DNA from: Chara braunii
Taxonomy: Eukaryota; Streptophyta; Charophyceae; Charales; Characeae
Direction of reading: 5' to 3'
DNA length: 64,000 bases
Assembly (NCBI GenBank): GCA_003427395.1
Contig: BFEA01000012.1
Location: forward strand, 4,263,979-4,327,978
Shown here: positions 54,457-64,000 of the stretch, piece by piece
Position numbering within the stretch: position 1 is the stretch's first letter
How the letters are laid out: each line of letters begins with the position of its first letter
Program-made: the position numbers and the translations under genes
Notes under the pieces: generated by a model
Databases searched by the model: none
The model's input: the letters and a program-made list of their open reading frames with translations, nothing else
Told to the model about the DNA's origin: nothing

Positions 54457-55240
54457 CCGTTAAATCCCACTTTTCACATGTATGACCACACACGCTTTAC
54501 TCAACCTTTTCTTTTGAACACTCAAAACAAACAGGGCTAAGCAAAGTGTGGGGTCACACAGGTGTGAAAAGGAATATGAGTCACCTTGAGTGAAGTGCTG
54601 CCGAACGTGCCATGGCTCAATCAAGAAAACTAAAAAAGAATATACGTGTCGCGAAAGAAAATTGCAGTCCCAAGGCTAGTCTTAAGCCAACTGTTTGTCC
54701 CAATCTGTTCGTGACTCGCAAGTCTCACACACGGTAGTCCCAAAAAATTTGATGACGACAAGTCACACGAGTCCCAAAAAAAATATTGATTCCAAGACAG
54801 TCCCCACTAGTCTCACGTCTGTCCCAACCGGTCCCAAGTGGTCCCTTATGATCCTGTGCCACCAATATTCACTCTTCACGCAAATTTCATAGTGTCGCGC
54901 TCGCCACCTGTCACCACGTCACGTTGGCGCCACCGCACACTCAAACTTTGGTAGCACAACCCCATCAAACAAAACAGATGTCGCGTCGTAGAAAAACACT
55001 CTGCCGCTGCTGTGTCGCAAATCCCTGTTGTCGTATCGCTAACCCATCAACATTTCACACCAAAGAAAAAATAATTATCGTAGCACCACCAATCCGGCAG
55101 CAACTCCCCCTCCAAAAAATTCAAGTGTTGCCGCGCCGCAAATCCGGCAACACTTTCCCGCTAAAAGAAAAATCAAGTACCGCCGCGCCACAAATCTGGA
55201 AGCAGTTCCCCGTCAAAGGAAAGATCAAGTGTCGCCATTG
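54457..55240. other. Spacer between CR copies C and D
   Basis: Contains repeated GTCCCAA motifs (54660-54850) and CCGC-CAAATC-GGCA motifs (about 55020-55230: AATCCGGCAGCAACTCCCC, AATCCGGCAACACTTTCCCG, AATCTGGAAGCAGTTCCCC), a degenerate tandem repeat of about 55 bp. The plus ORF 54924-55580 crosses these repeats and has no domain. Confidence 0.45.
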
Positions 55241-55830
55241 TCGAGCGCATCGGTCCGGCACCTCATCAGGCAGCGCGGGGCCCTCCCGGCCGCGTCACGC
55301 AGGAGTTGGACCAACCTCGTCACAAACACATAAGTGGAGCTTCCTTAGGCCGCTTCGGCCGAGTGCGCCAGCCATACCTCTCACGAGGCCCTACGACAGG
55401 ATAGGGCCTACGCGAGGCAAAACTTACCTCCACCTTACGGGAGCTATCACCTCCCTTCGGTGGGCGTATCCCCGCCGAGCTACCAGTCTACAGTACGAAA
55501 GCTACTCAGTTGCAATTGCAGAGGTGGACCAGCCGAGGGCGTTTCTCGTTTGTTGTAGCATAGGGGGGTACACGCAGTAATAGGCCTATCGGACCCGCAC
55601 GCGAACCGACACCTCGGGGGGCTGAAGTCCCAAGCGCGGCTCGACGTCGGTCGACTAGGACGCATCCCACACACCACGTGCACACCACTCTAACAACCAC
55701 AAACCAACAACACACACACATATACACGAAACGACACAACACAACCACGCAACAACACTCCTAACCCCTCGGTGACCATCCCATAACTCTCTGATGCACA
55801 AAACGAATACGCGTCCCGCGCGAAACTTGC

Positions 55831-55837
55831 TATAAAA
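55831..55837 (+). promoter_or_regulatory. CR TATA box (copy D)
   Basis: TATAAAA preceded by CGCGCGAAACTTGC and followed by CCGCGCAGACG. Confidence 0.55.
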
Positions 55838-56004
55838 CCGCGCAGACGCAGGGCTAACTCATATCGATTCGCAATGCAAGCGTATGTAAACAACATTGAC
55901 TAGATGGCGTACTATGTAGTACCCATGATCATGTCGATCGCAATGATAGCGTACTATGCAGTACCCATGATCATGCGGCCCTTGTTAATCGCGAGGGTCG
56001 TATT

Positions 56005-56020
56005 TGACACTCAAGTGTCA
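56005..56020. promoter_or_regulatory. CR 16-nt inverted repeat (copy D)
   Basis: TGACACTCAAGTGTCA, as in copies A and B2; a second GCTGACAC follows. Confidence 0.65.
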
Positions 56021-56909
56021 GCTGACACGCACCCTGACGATTAATCTCTCGGTGCTGGACAACCGCCATGCGCGGTTGAAGACTACACACCCTCTTCTGC
56101 ACTCTGTGCACGGTGGGTGGTACACAGGTCCATACCTGTGGTGGCAGTCATCTTTTACTGTCCTGAAGATGAGCCCCACTCCAGGCCTGGGAGGAAGTCA
56201 AGGGGTTTGACTTTGACGGCTGCCACGGACTACAACGTCCAACTATAAAAATTAGTAAGCAAAACCATCCAATAAATAGATAACCATCCCACCACTTATA
56301 TATATCAATTCAGGTATCGAGATAAAAACAAAAGAAGGGGAAACATAAACCCATCAGGTATGCAGATCGTGCGACACATGGTTGTCATTCTCACTGCCTT
56401 CAAAGTATGGCCCATATACCAAGCTCCAAAATACTAACCTGCATAAAACACAAGCTTACACAATAGCCACATTGCCATACACCAATCTGGTCAACTTTAC
56501 TCTTCCCCCTGTTACTCACACCACGCCTCGCACACTCAAGCCCCAGTCATAATACAATCTTCTATAAATCTCACAAGTCCTTTATAGTGGCCATTAAAAG
56601 AAGTCCCGTTAAAACCATCAAAGAAACATATCAAATCCCAGTACAGATCCCCCCGACCCTTTCTCCATCTTCGCAGCTCTCATCTCTACGTCCACCCGTC
56701 AGCCTGCGGATACCCCCTCCACGTCCTAGGCACCTGCGCCATCGACTTTCGAGTCCACAAATGTCTCGTGCCAGTGCAGACGTTGAGGAACTCACACGGT
56801 TCACGACCGACTTAGATCCCGCCATTCACGACCTGATTTGAGAATATCGCAACACCTTCCCCCCATATTTCTCATATAGCGGGATCCCTCTAATGTGTTG
56901 TCATACCAA

Positions 56910-56927
56910 ATATCCTTACAAGGGTAT
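56910..56927 (+). repeat. CR left-end hairpin (copy E)
   Basis: ATATCCTTACAAGGGTAT, the third instance of the left-end hairpin, 11 nt from the element start; one arm position differs. Confidence 0.65.
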
Positions 56928-57199
56928 CTGGCGTGTTCTTTGCAAGTTGCGCCAGTGTCGCCTCGCTCGTTTGACGGCACGCGCGAGAGGAAGCTTAGAT
57001 CCTCGTCTGGGTGAGCGGCGCGCGCGCGGGGTATTAGCGGCGAGGCGCAACGATGGACAACCTGGGTGTGCGCAGCATCACGAGCCAGAGGGGCGCGCAA
57101 TCTTTACTCCTTATTTTTTTGTTTATTTTTTCGTTTTTATTGTTTTTACCTCGGTGATCGGCTCTGAGGTTGGTGTTGGAACCGACTAGTTTGGCTCAG

Positions 57200-58089
57200 T
57201 TGCTACGTCGCCGGACACAGTGTGCCGACGAAATACGGGTTGAAGGGGTACACGAACGTGGTGAGACTGGTGGCGTCCGTAGTCGTGGCTTCCCTCGCCT
57301 CCCACTTAGTGAGCGTCAATAACCTAATGTGGGAGGGAATTGGAAAGCATTCCGAGCTGGCCTGTGCAACTGCAGCCCAAGCTGGTGGCTCCGCCTGAGT
57401 AAAGCGGGTAAGAGGTAGATTGGGGAGGACACTGTGGCGGAGCAGTGGCAAAAATTGTGAAGCAGGGCCGCCACGAAAAACATTGGTGAGAGCACGCGGC
57501 TATATTGGCATGCGAATCGGGGATTGAAGTTCGGTATAAGAGTAATCGAGTTAAGCGCATCTACATTGCGAAAGTTGTCGAACAAACGCTATTGAACGGT
57601 CGTAGGACTGCGCTCAAGGACGAGGAATGTAGGCGGGGGTGCAAGGGCAGCAGCCGCCCTTGATACAAAGGCCGATTGACCCATGTCCAAGTGTTGTTCA
57701 TGCGACCACCCGGAGACCCACTTGCCGGGGGTGAGGCAAGTCGTGGGTCGAAAAGGTTTACCTATCGGACGACTTTAGTGAGGCTGTGCAGAATGAGCAG
57801 GCGTAGATGGTAGGGCGCATGGAGAAGGTTGGATGGTGAAGGCACACAGCGGAATAGACGTGCCATTCGCACGTCGAATCTTAGTAAAGGGGAAGAAGAC
57901 TTATCGAACCAACCAGTTTGTTGGTTCCTGTTGGAGTCTCACTTGGGATAGCCTGAGCAGTGGGTGCGGTTGGGCTGTGCTAGCAGCAGCGAGAGAAGCA
58001 AGGCAGCGGAACAACGGAGAAAGGGAAGGATCCAGACGCGAAAGTGCGTCAGATGCATGCAAAAGAGAAGGAAAGTAACGACGAGAAAG
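57200..58089. other. CR copy E internal sequence without recognised features
   Basis: Minus ORFs at 57203-57585 are short and lack domains. No RNA gene recognised. Confidence 0.35.
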
Positions 58090-58640
58090 AAATGGCTATG
58101 GCTATGAAGAAGAAACTGTTCCACGCTCGTTCCCTAACGGAAACGGACGAATGAAGGTTCATTTCCGACGTTTGCGACTAAGGCGAAGCAATTGCTGAGG
58201 TCAGTTTGGCTGTTGGGTTAGTAAGATAGGAGGCTAGTGAGAAAATGGGTGCGCCGGGAGATGGCGGGGAGATGACCGAGGCGCAGCGAAAAAAGGATAA
58301 CTCTCGCGATTCTTGATAGAATCGGGCGAGGGAGGGGGGTGAACGCTTTGGTGTTGTTAGATTTAGAGTTAGTTATGTAGTATGAGAGTTAGATGGAAAA
58401 GGGAATGCGCGAAGATGTCGAGAGGGAGAATATGATTGCGCGAGAAAACGAAAAGCTCGCTCGATTCTCGATGAAATAGAGAGAGGGAGGAGACCGAATC
58501 GAGGTTTTTGGCCACTACGAACATGATAGCGACGTCATTTTTGACTATAGATTAGTGATGTAGTAGCTGGAGTTGGTACTAACAACTGCACCAAAAGAGA
58601 AGAATAATTGTGAAAATACTGCGACGTATGTTTCCGTGCT
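58090..58640 (+). repeat. CR tandem stem-loop array (copy E)
   Basis: Three to four units with cores CGTTCCCTAACGGAAACG, CGCGATTCTTGATAGAATCGGGCG and GCTCGATTCTCGATGAAATAGAG, in the same surroundings (GTTAGTA-GATAG-AG, GCGC-AGATG-GAG) as 21640-22400. Arms differ between units, pairing largely kept. Confidence 0.65.
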
Positions 58641-59060
58641 AAGGGAAGATTCGTTCGGATTTTTTTCTGCTCTTTTTGACGATGGAAGTTGCGTGAGGCA
58701 AAGCAGCGGGGTTGGAGACTTACCTGATGGTCGGTGCGTTAGAGTAGCCTTCCTCTATCTCTCTGCGCGAATGGATGGAAAGCTACGTATGTTTCCAGGC
58801 TTTGGCGGAAGGGTCGTTCGAGGGCGTGAAGTCGGGTTTGCCTTGAAGAGAGGGAGGGAGAGAGAAAGAGAGGGTGGACAAGCTAAATACCTGATTGGAG
58901 GCAAGCAGAGGTACGAAGTTCGAAGCAGTGCATCTTTCCATGTCCTAGCGGAAGATTCATTCGATTTTCCTTATCGCTTCTGTAAAAGTTGTATGTGGCG
59001 CCCGGACGGAGTTGGAGACTCACCTTTTGACTGAGATTGTTGCCAATCCTACCATGTGAG
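58641..59060 (+). repeat. Repeated GAAGATTCNTTCG-GGAGACTNACCT units
   Basis: Units near 58645-58730 and 58945-59025 share GGAAGATTCNTTCGNNTTT, a GTTGNGTG stretch and GTTGGAGACTNACCT. Related motif pieces appear at 22386 and 48583 in other CR copies. The plus ORF 58573-59034 crosses them and shows no domain. Confidence 0.5.
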
Positions 59061-59220
59061 GTGGAGAGGACCGAGAGGCAAGGTCGGAAGTTTACCTGAA
59101 GGGCAATTTTATCGATATCTCAATGAGCGAAAGAACCAAAGAATGAGTCGCGAGAGCGATGGCTTATTGGGGGGCTCAGTGCCGGACAGGAGCAGGCGAA
59201 GACTTGCACTGAGCAAAACC

Positions 59221-60300
59221 GTCCTGTCAATGACGATAACGAATGGCAAGTTGCGGGTTTAAAGGCTTACCTGCTGATTTGTGTGCAGTCCGGCCTGTCA
59301 CGTGGAAGCCCAACTGTATGACTGTAGGCTTATTTGCTGGTCACCGCACGACTTATTGTGCGGATCAAAGCAGTTGCAGGCGGACCGGGAAGTGTCGGGT
59401 TTTGGTAGTTGGTCGGTTGCCCATCCTATCGGGCCAAAGTGGCATGACTCCAGCCCGGGGTTGGATACTTACAAGTTCGGTAAGAGCGGCACGACCGATA
59501 TCTCTCTATGCTATACACACTGCGTGACCAGTTGGACTCCGTTGCGGTCACACTGTGAGGCGGTAGAAAGAAGGTTGTGCTTTCTTTCTTTTGATCACAA
59601 CCGTATCTTAAGCTGTGGTCTATGCATTTTTTGTCGCGAAGCGGTAGAATGGCTGAGCCTTTGAAGGACAAGGGTCCTTGCTGCAAGATGGGAGAGCCGC
59701 CGGTGAGTCAGCATCAGACAGTTTGACAGTGGTTCGGCTGTACTGTCGAACTATGCAGAATCGTCCTGTCAATGACGATAACGGATGACAAGTTGCGGTT
59801 TGAAAGACTTACCTGTTGATTTGTGCGCAGTCCGGCCTGTCACGTGGAAGCCTAACCGTATGACTGTAGGCTTATTTACCGGTCAGCGCACGACCTATTA
59901 TGCGGATCAAAGCAGTTGCAGGCGGGCCGGGAAGTGTCGGGTTACGTGTTAGTTGGTGAGTTGCCCATCCTGTCGGTCCAAATTGACATGAGTCCAGCCC
60001 AGGGTTAGATACTTACAAGTTCGGTAAGAGCGACACGACCGATATTTCTGTATGCTCTGCACACTGCGTGGCCTGTCGGACACCGCTGCGGTCACACTGT
60101 GGGGCGTTAGAAAGAAGGTTGTGCTTTCTTTCTTTTGATCACAGTCGTGTCTTAAGCCGTAATCTGTGCATTTTTTTGTCACGGAGCGACAACATGACTG
60201 AGCTTTCGAAGGACGAGGATCCTTGCTGCAAGATGGGAGAGCCGCCGGAGTATCACCATCAGACAGTTTGGCTGCGGTTTGGCTGTCCTTGCTGCCCATT
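59221..60300 (+). repeat. 542-bp tandem duplication in CR copy E
   Basis: GTCCTGTCAATGACGATAAC at 59221 recurs at 59763 and the match runs to the end of each unit (GGGAGAGCCGCCGG near 59690 and 60235). Each unit contains two hairpins: CCGCACGACTTATTGTGCGG (slightly changed in unit 2) and AGAAAGAAG..CTTTCTTTCT. Not coding: frames are broken differently in each unit. Confidence 0.9.
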
Positions 60301-60789
60301 CTGATCGCCATTGCGGGGCCCTCAGCCGCATCAAGGCAACAAGGCCCTCTCCTAAGAGTTGACTTGTCCCCCTCTTGTATCTCGAGCGCTTGAAACCTCT
60401 GGGTCTAATCTTATTCAGAGAGGAGGGCGGCAGGCGGGATTGTAACCCGTAGGATCACATCAAAACTTTGTGGGAAGTCCACCCACTAATTGCGGGAGCC
60501 CTGCTCAACCTAGGCGAGATTCTGAAGGCAGGGAAGCATCAGGTATACTCCCTTATGTCTGTATTAACCCACTATTTCCCTGTTTGACTATAACTCTCTC
60601 TAGTTTTGGCCGTTTTACGCATATGTTGGCCTTTTTAAACTTCAGCTTTTTTTTTATGACTCAATCACACTGAATGAAAATGATGTGAAAGAGTGAAAAA
60701 CTAAAGTTCCCTTTTTATTTTGATTGAAAGCTCACTAAGGGATGAACTGAAAAAAGGTGGGAAGAAGGTGGTTTTCATGCGTTTGACCA

Positions 60790-61480
60790 AGTCAACAAAG
60801 GACTGGACATTGTTTTTAAGTTGAATGGCCCAGGGCTATGTTTATTTGACTGTTTTATGAAGGACCAGGCATTGTTTATAAGCTGAATGACCTGGTTGTT
60901 GTTTTTATTTCTAAGGGTTTGCCTTGTTGATTTGTAGGACGCATTATTTCTAAATAAATAGCTTGATCTGTCTGTTTCTTTTGGGGTATCTAACTAAATT
61001 TCGGCTGAAGAATCCAACTTCATGCTTTGATTGGTTTGAGGATAGGCTGAACATTGTTTCTAAACTGAACGGTTTAACCTTTTGTTTTATTTTTGAGGGA
61101 GGATTTCTGGTCTAAGGCTAAGCATTGTTTCTAAGCTGAATGGTTTGGCCTGAAGACCATACACACGAGTATAAACTAAGTATAACATAAAATATTTTAC
61201 CTATACTTGCATGCGAACTGGCAGTTGGACATTGTTTCTAAGCTGAATAATCCAACACTAAGTTATATCATTAAGAAGAGAAAGTAAAGTACTGAGTATA
61301 ATTGAAAATAATCTGGGCAAAACTGAGCATTGTTTCTAAGTTGAATGGCTCAATTCGCTACCTGTATTTTTATTTTTATTTATAGAACAAAGTCAAAAAT
61401 TTATTAAATTTTGGATATTAAACAGTTCAGGGCGACAAGACATTATTTCTAAGTTGAATGGTCTAGTTATATGCCCAAAG
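60790..61480 (+). repeat. CR short-hairpin array (copy E, about nine units)
   Basis: Loop subtype TTTCTAAGCTGAA: inner pair TTC/GAA around TAAG. Outer arms include ACCAGG/CCTGGT, GTTGGA/TCCAAC, TGAGC/GCTCA and GGCTAAGC/GGTTTGGCC, where G-U pairs maintain the stem. Confidence 0.85.
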
Positions 61481-61809
61481 AAAATAAAAATAGTTGTACA
61501 ACCTGTTCGTGTACATTCTAAAGGCATGTCATATGTAAGTTGGGTATAAGGGAGAACTCGTTTGAAAGTTTCATGAACTATCTATGAGGACTTTTGACTT
61601 GGGGATAGTGAGAGTACTTACTCTTTGAGGTATGGCCTTGCATGTGGCTGAGTGAGAGTACTACTTAGTCTAAGTTGCAGTTTAGACATATAGTTATTTA
61701 AGATGCTCGCCACGTGCTACAGCTATAAGAGTTAGTTTCAATTCCTGCATTTTCTGAGGTAAGTTTTCTTTACTTTGCTTAATTCTCGCATTTTCTGGGA
61801 TCATTTATT

Positions 61810-62130
61810 ATACTTGGCTGCGTATAAATTTTGATAAGTTACTTTCTCCACGGGAAGCGCTGCCGAAATTTTTGCAAATCAAAAATGATAGTCAAAATTT
61901 GACTTTTCAAATTTCAACTTATCGAATTTTTATAAACGGCTTAGTAAAAATCTAGAACGTTTCCTTTTCTAAAGGGAGTATTGCCTAAATTTTTACTAAT
62001 TCGGGGAGTAAGACAAAATTTGACTTTGAAAAGTTGAAGATTATTTTTGTTTTCATATTCGGGTTGATATAAATTCTGAAAAGACATTTTACCAGCGTGA
62101 AGCGCTGACGGAATTTTTTTAATTAGAGGA
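61810..62130 (+). repeat. CR 120-bp tandem array (copy E, three units)
   Basis: Units near 61840, 61965 and 62090 with GCGCTGCCGAAATTTTT, GAGTATTGCCTAAATTTTT and GCGCTGACGGAATTTTT. Confidence 0.8.
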
Positions 62131-63107
62131 GATAAATTATATTTCGACATGTGGCGACTCTGACAATCCACCCTACATAGGGGAGATACTGTCAAAGGTC
62201 TACCTTTCTTTGGGCACTGGCTTAGAGGTAGACTCAAAATTTTTCGTGGAAAGGTTTTAGGTGAGAGTGTGAAATGGGGATTTATTCTTCGTACACATAT
62301 AAGCTTAGTTTGAGAATTGACCTGTCTTGTGGTACACGTCCTTTTGATCGTTTCGGTTCAGAATATGACTAATTTCAGCTTGACCCTACGAGGATCATCT
62401 TCTGTTATCACTGCTAACGGGTCGGTTGCTTGATAGCCGACTCGTTGGCTCACGACACTATTTTGTTTACACCTGTACCTCTACTTGATTGCCTTAGCCC
62501 TGAGATTTAATATGTTTCTTTGATGGTTTTAACCGGACTTCTTTTAATGACGATTGTAAAAAAATTATAAAATTTATGGAGAGTTGCATCATGACTTGAG
62601 TGTGAGGCGTGGTGTGAGGTACAAGGAACAATAAAGTTGACCACATTGGTGTATGACAATGTGGCTTTCGTTTGTGTCTATGTTTTATGCAGTTTAGTAT
62701 TTTTGGAGCTTGGTATATGAGCCGTACCTTGGAGACAGTGAGAATGACAACCATATGTCACACGATCTACATACCTGATGGGCTTATGTTTCCCCTTCTT
62801 TTATTTTATCGCACGTCCTGATTCGATATATGATTGTTGGGATGTTTATTTATTTATTGGGTGATTTTGCTTGTTAATTTTCATAGTTGGACGTTGTAGT
62901 CCATGACAACCGTCAATGTCAAATCCTTTGACTTCTCTTCAGACCCTGGATGATAAAGTTGGTCTCCAGGGTGATAAGAAACGATTATCACCACAGGTAT
63001 GAACTTGTGTACCACCCACTCTCTGCAGGGTGCAGAAAAGGGTGTGGCTCTCAACCACACTTCGCGGTTGTCTAGCGTCGAGAGATGAATCCCTCAAGGA
63101 TGTCAGC

Positions 63108-63123
63108 CGACACTTGAGTGTCG
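63108..63123. promoter_or_regulatory. CR 16-nt inverted repeat (copy E)
   Basis: CGACACTTGAGTGTCG, same as copy C. Confidence 0.65.
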
Positions 63124-63246
63124 AATGCAACCCTCGAAATTAACGAGGACCACATAAGTATGGGTACTTTATAGTACGTCATTATTGCGACTGCTTGCGT
63201 ATGCCTGCATTGAGAGGCAATATGAGTTAGCCGTACGTCCGTGCAG

Positions 63247-63253
63247 TTTTATA
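63247..63253 (-). promoter_or_regulatory. CR TATA box (copy E)
   Basis: Minus-strand TATAAAA, with one change in each GC flank relative to copy C. Confidence 0.5.
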
Positions 63254-64000
63254 CCAAGTCTCACGCGCGATACCTATCCGATTTCCACATCGAAGAGTTA
63301 TCAGATGGCAACTAAGGAACTAGGAGTGTTGTCACGTTACTTGTTCTGTGTTGTTCTGTACATGTGTATGTGCGTGCATATTTCAAGTTTCATGTTCTTA
63401 GAGTGGTGTACGCGTGGTGCGTGAGATACTTCCTAGTCGACCGATGACAAGTCACGCTTGGGACTTCAACCCCCTAAGATGTCGGTTCGCGTGCGGGTCC
63501 GATAGAGGCGTAAAACCGTACATACCCCCTATATGCTACAGCAATCGAGAAATGTTGTCGTCTGGACCACCTCTGAGATTGCAGCTGATTAACCTTCGTA
63601 TTGTGGACTGGTAGCTCGACGGAGATATGCCCACCGAAGGGAGGTGACAACTCCCGTAAGGTGGAGGTAAATCGTGCCTCGCGTAGGCCCTATCATATCG
63701 TAGGGGCTCGCGAGAGGTATGGTTGGCGCACTCATCCGGAGAGGCTTGTGGAAACTCAATGTATGTTCGCGATGAGGATCACACTGACTCGTGCGTGACG
63801 CGGCCGGGAGGGTCCCCCCCCATGTTGTGCAATGCCGGACCGCCGCGCTCAACTGCACGATGTTGAGCATTCTATCAAGCTCGTGCCTGACTATCGTGTT
63901 CAGAGAGGCGGTTATTGAAAGACCCGAAATTCGGCAAATTTTGATGAATTTTTCACCGAAACTGTTATATTTCCTTGATGTGTTCACCATCAGACACCGT

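Larger units (their letters stand above)
55241..56640 (-). mobile_element. CR composite element, copy D (right end)
   Basis: Starts TGTCGAGCGCATCGG at the right terminus. It includes TATA (55831-55837) and the inverted repeat (56005-56020). It continues with sequence matching copy E inverted (62510-62890), ending near 56640. The hairpin arrays are absent. It lies head-to-tail against copy E's left end at 56899. Confidence 0.75.
56899..63853 (+). mobile_element. CR composite element, copy E
   Basis: About 7 kb from TGTCATACC (56899) with the left-end hairpin (56910-56927) to GCGCTCAAC (about 63853). Holds the stem-loop array (58090-58640), a 542-bp tandem duplication (59221-60300), the GCCATTGCGGGGCCC block (60309), the short-hairpin array (60790-61480), the 120-bp array (61810-62130), the inverted repeat (63108-63123) and TATA on minus (63253-63247). 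Right terminus more diverged than in C. No conserved ORF. Confidence 0.7.

Noticed and set aside
55263-55269. CTGATGA on the minus strand of CR copy D as a second hammerhead core
   Set aside because: No following helix II plus GAAA and no helix III partner; other CR copies lack the motif at this place.
54924-55580. 218-residue plus ORF
   Set aside because: Spans a degenerate tandem repeat and the CR right end; composition follows the repeats.

Overview
This window is a gene-poor, repeat-dense stretch of a large eukaryotic nuclear genome. I found no convincing intact host gene. Supporting signs are decayed Ty3/gypsy retrotransposons, U6 snRNA-derived sequence, a hammerhead ribozyme, satellite arrays, initiator-Met-tRNA-type primer-binding sites, and a small cluster of TTTAGGG-type telobox motifs near 43.96 kb. 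Together these point to a green plant or streptophyte alga. I cannot name the species. A 780-base assembly gap lies at 41294-42073.

Layout. 1-6.2 kb holds a U6-like fragment, nested hairpins and two inverted LTR-like repeats of about 1.3 kb (1749-3090 and 4890-6207). 6.8-14.3 kb holds one decayed minus-strand Ty3/gypsy element, running from high to low coordinate: PBS-like site, gag, zinc knuckle, protease, RT, RNase H, a Cys-rich finger, integrase, then an extra decayed ORF region in the env position. 14.85-17 kb, 19.9-28.4 kb, 46.1-54.5 kb, 55.2-56.6 kb and 56.9-63.85 kb are copies or fragments of a large non-coding composite repeat, called CR here. 28.4-29.65 kb is a satellite whose unit is self-complementary. 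29.7-34 kb is unassigned low-complexity to ordinary DNA. 34-40 kb is AT-rich and carries a rearranged, partly duplicated second Ty3/gypsy relic. 40.66-41.08 kb is an LTR end with a clean PBS. 42.07-42.53 kb carries a type III hammerhead ribozyme on the minus strand. 42.8-43.9 kb is pyrimidine-rich.

The most interesting content is CR. Its best copies (46095-54456 and 56899-63853) read, in order: a TGTCG-type left end with an ACCCTTACAAGGGT hairpin; a tandem array of stem-loops of about 130 bp (clear in two copies); an array of short hairpins whose stems change in both arms while a TAAG loop stays constant; a 120-bp tandem array with a GCTGCCGAAATTT core; and a conserved terminal 1.4 kb with a TATA box on the opposite strand, a 16-nt inverted repeat and a CGACA right end. 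I see no ORF conserved between copies, so CR looks like a non-autonomous element or giant LTR whose conserved information is RNA or DNA structure. The short-hairpin array shows compensatory change between units and copies, and is my main candidate for something undescribed.
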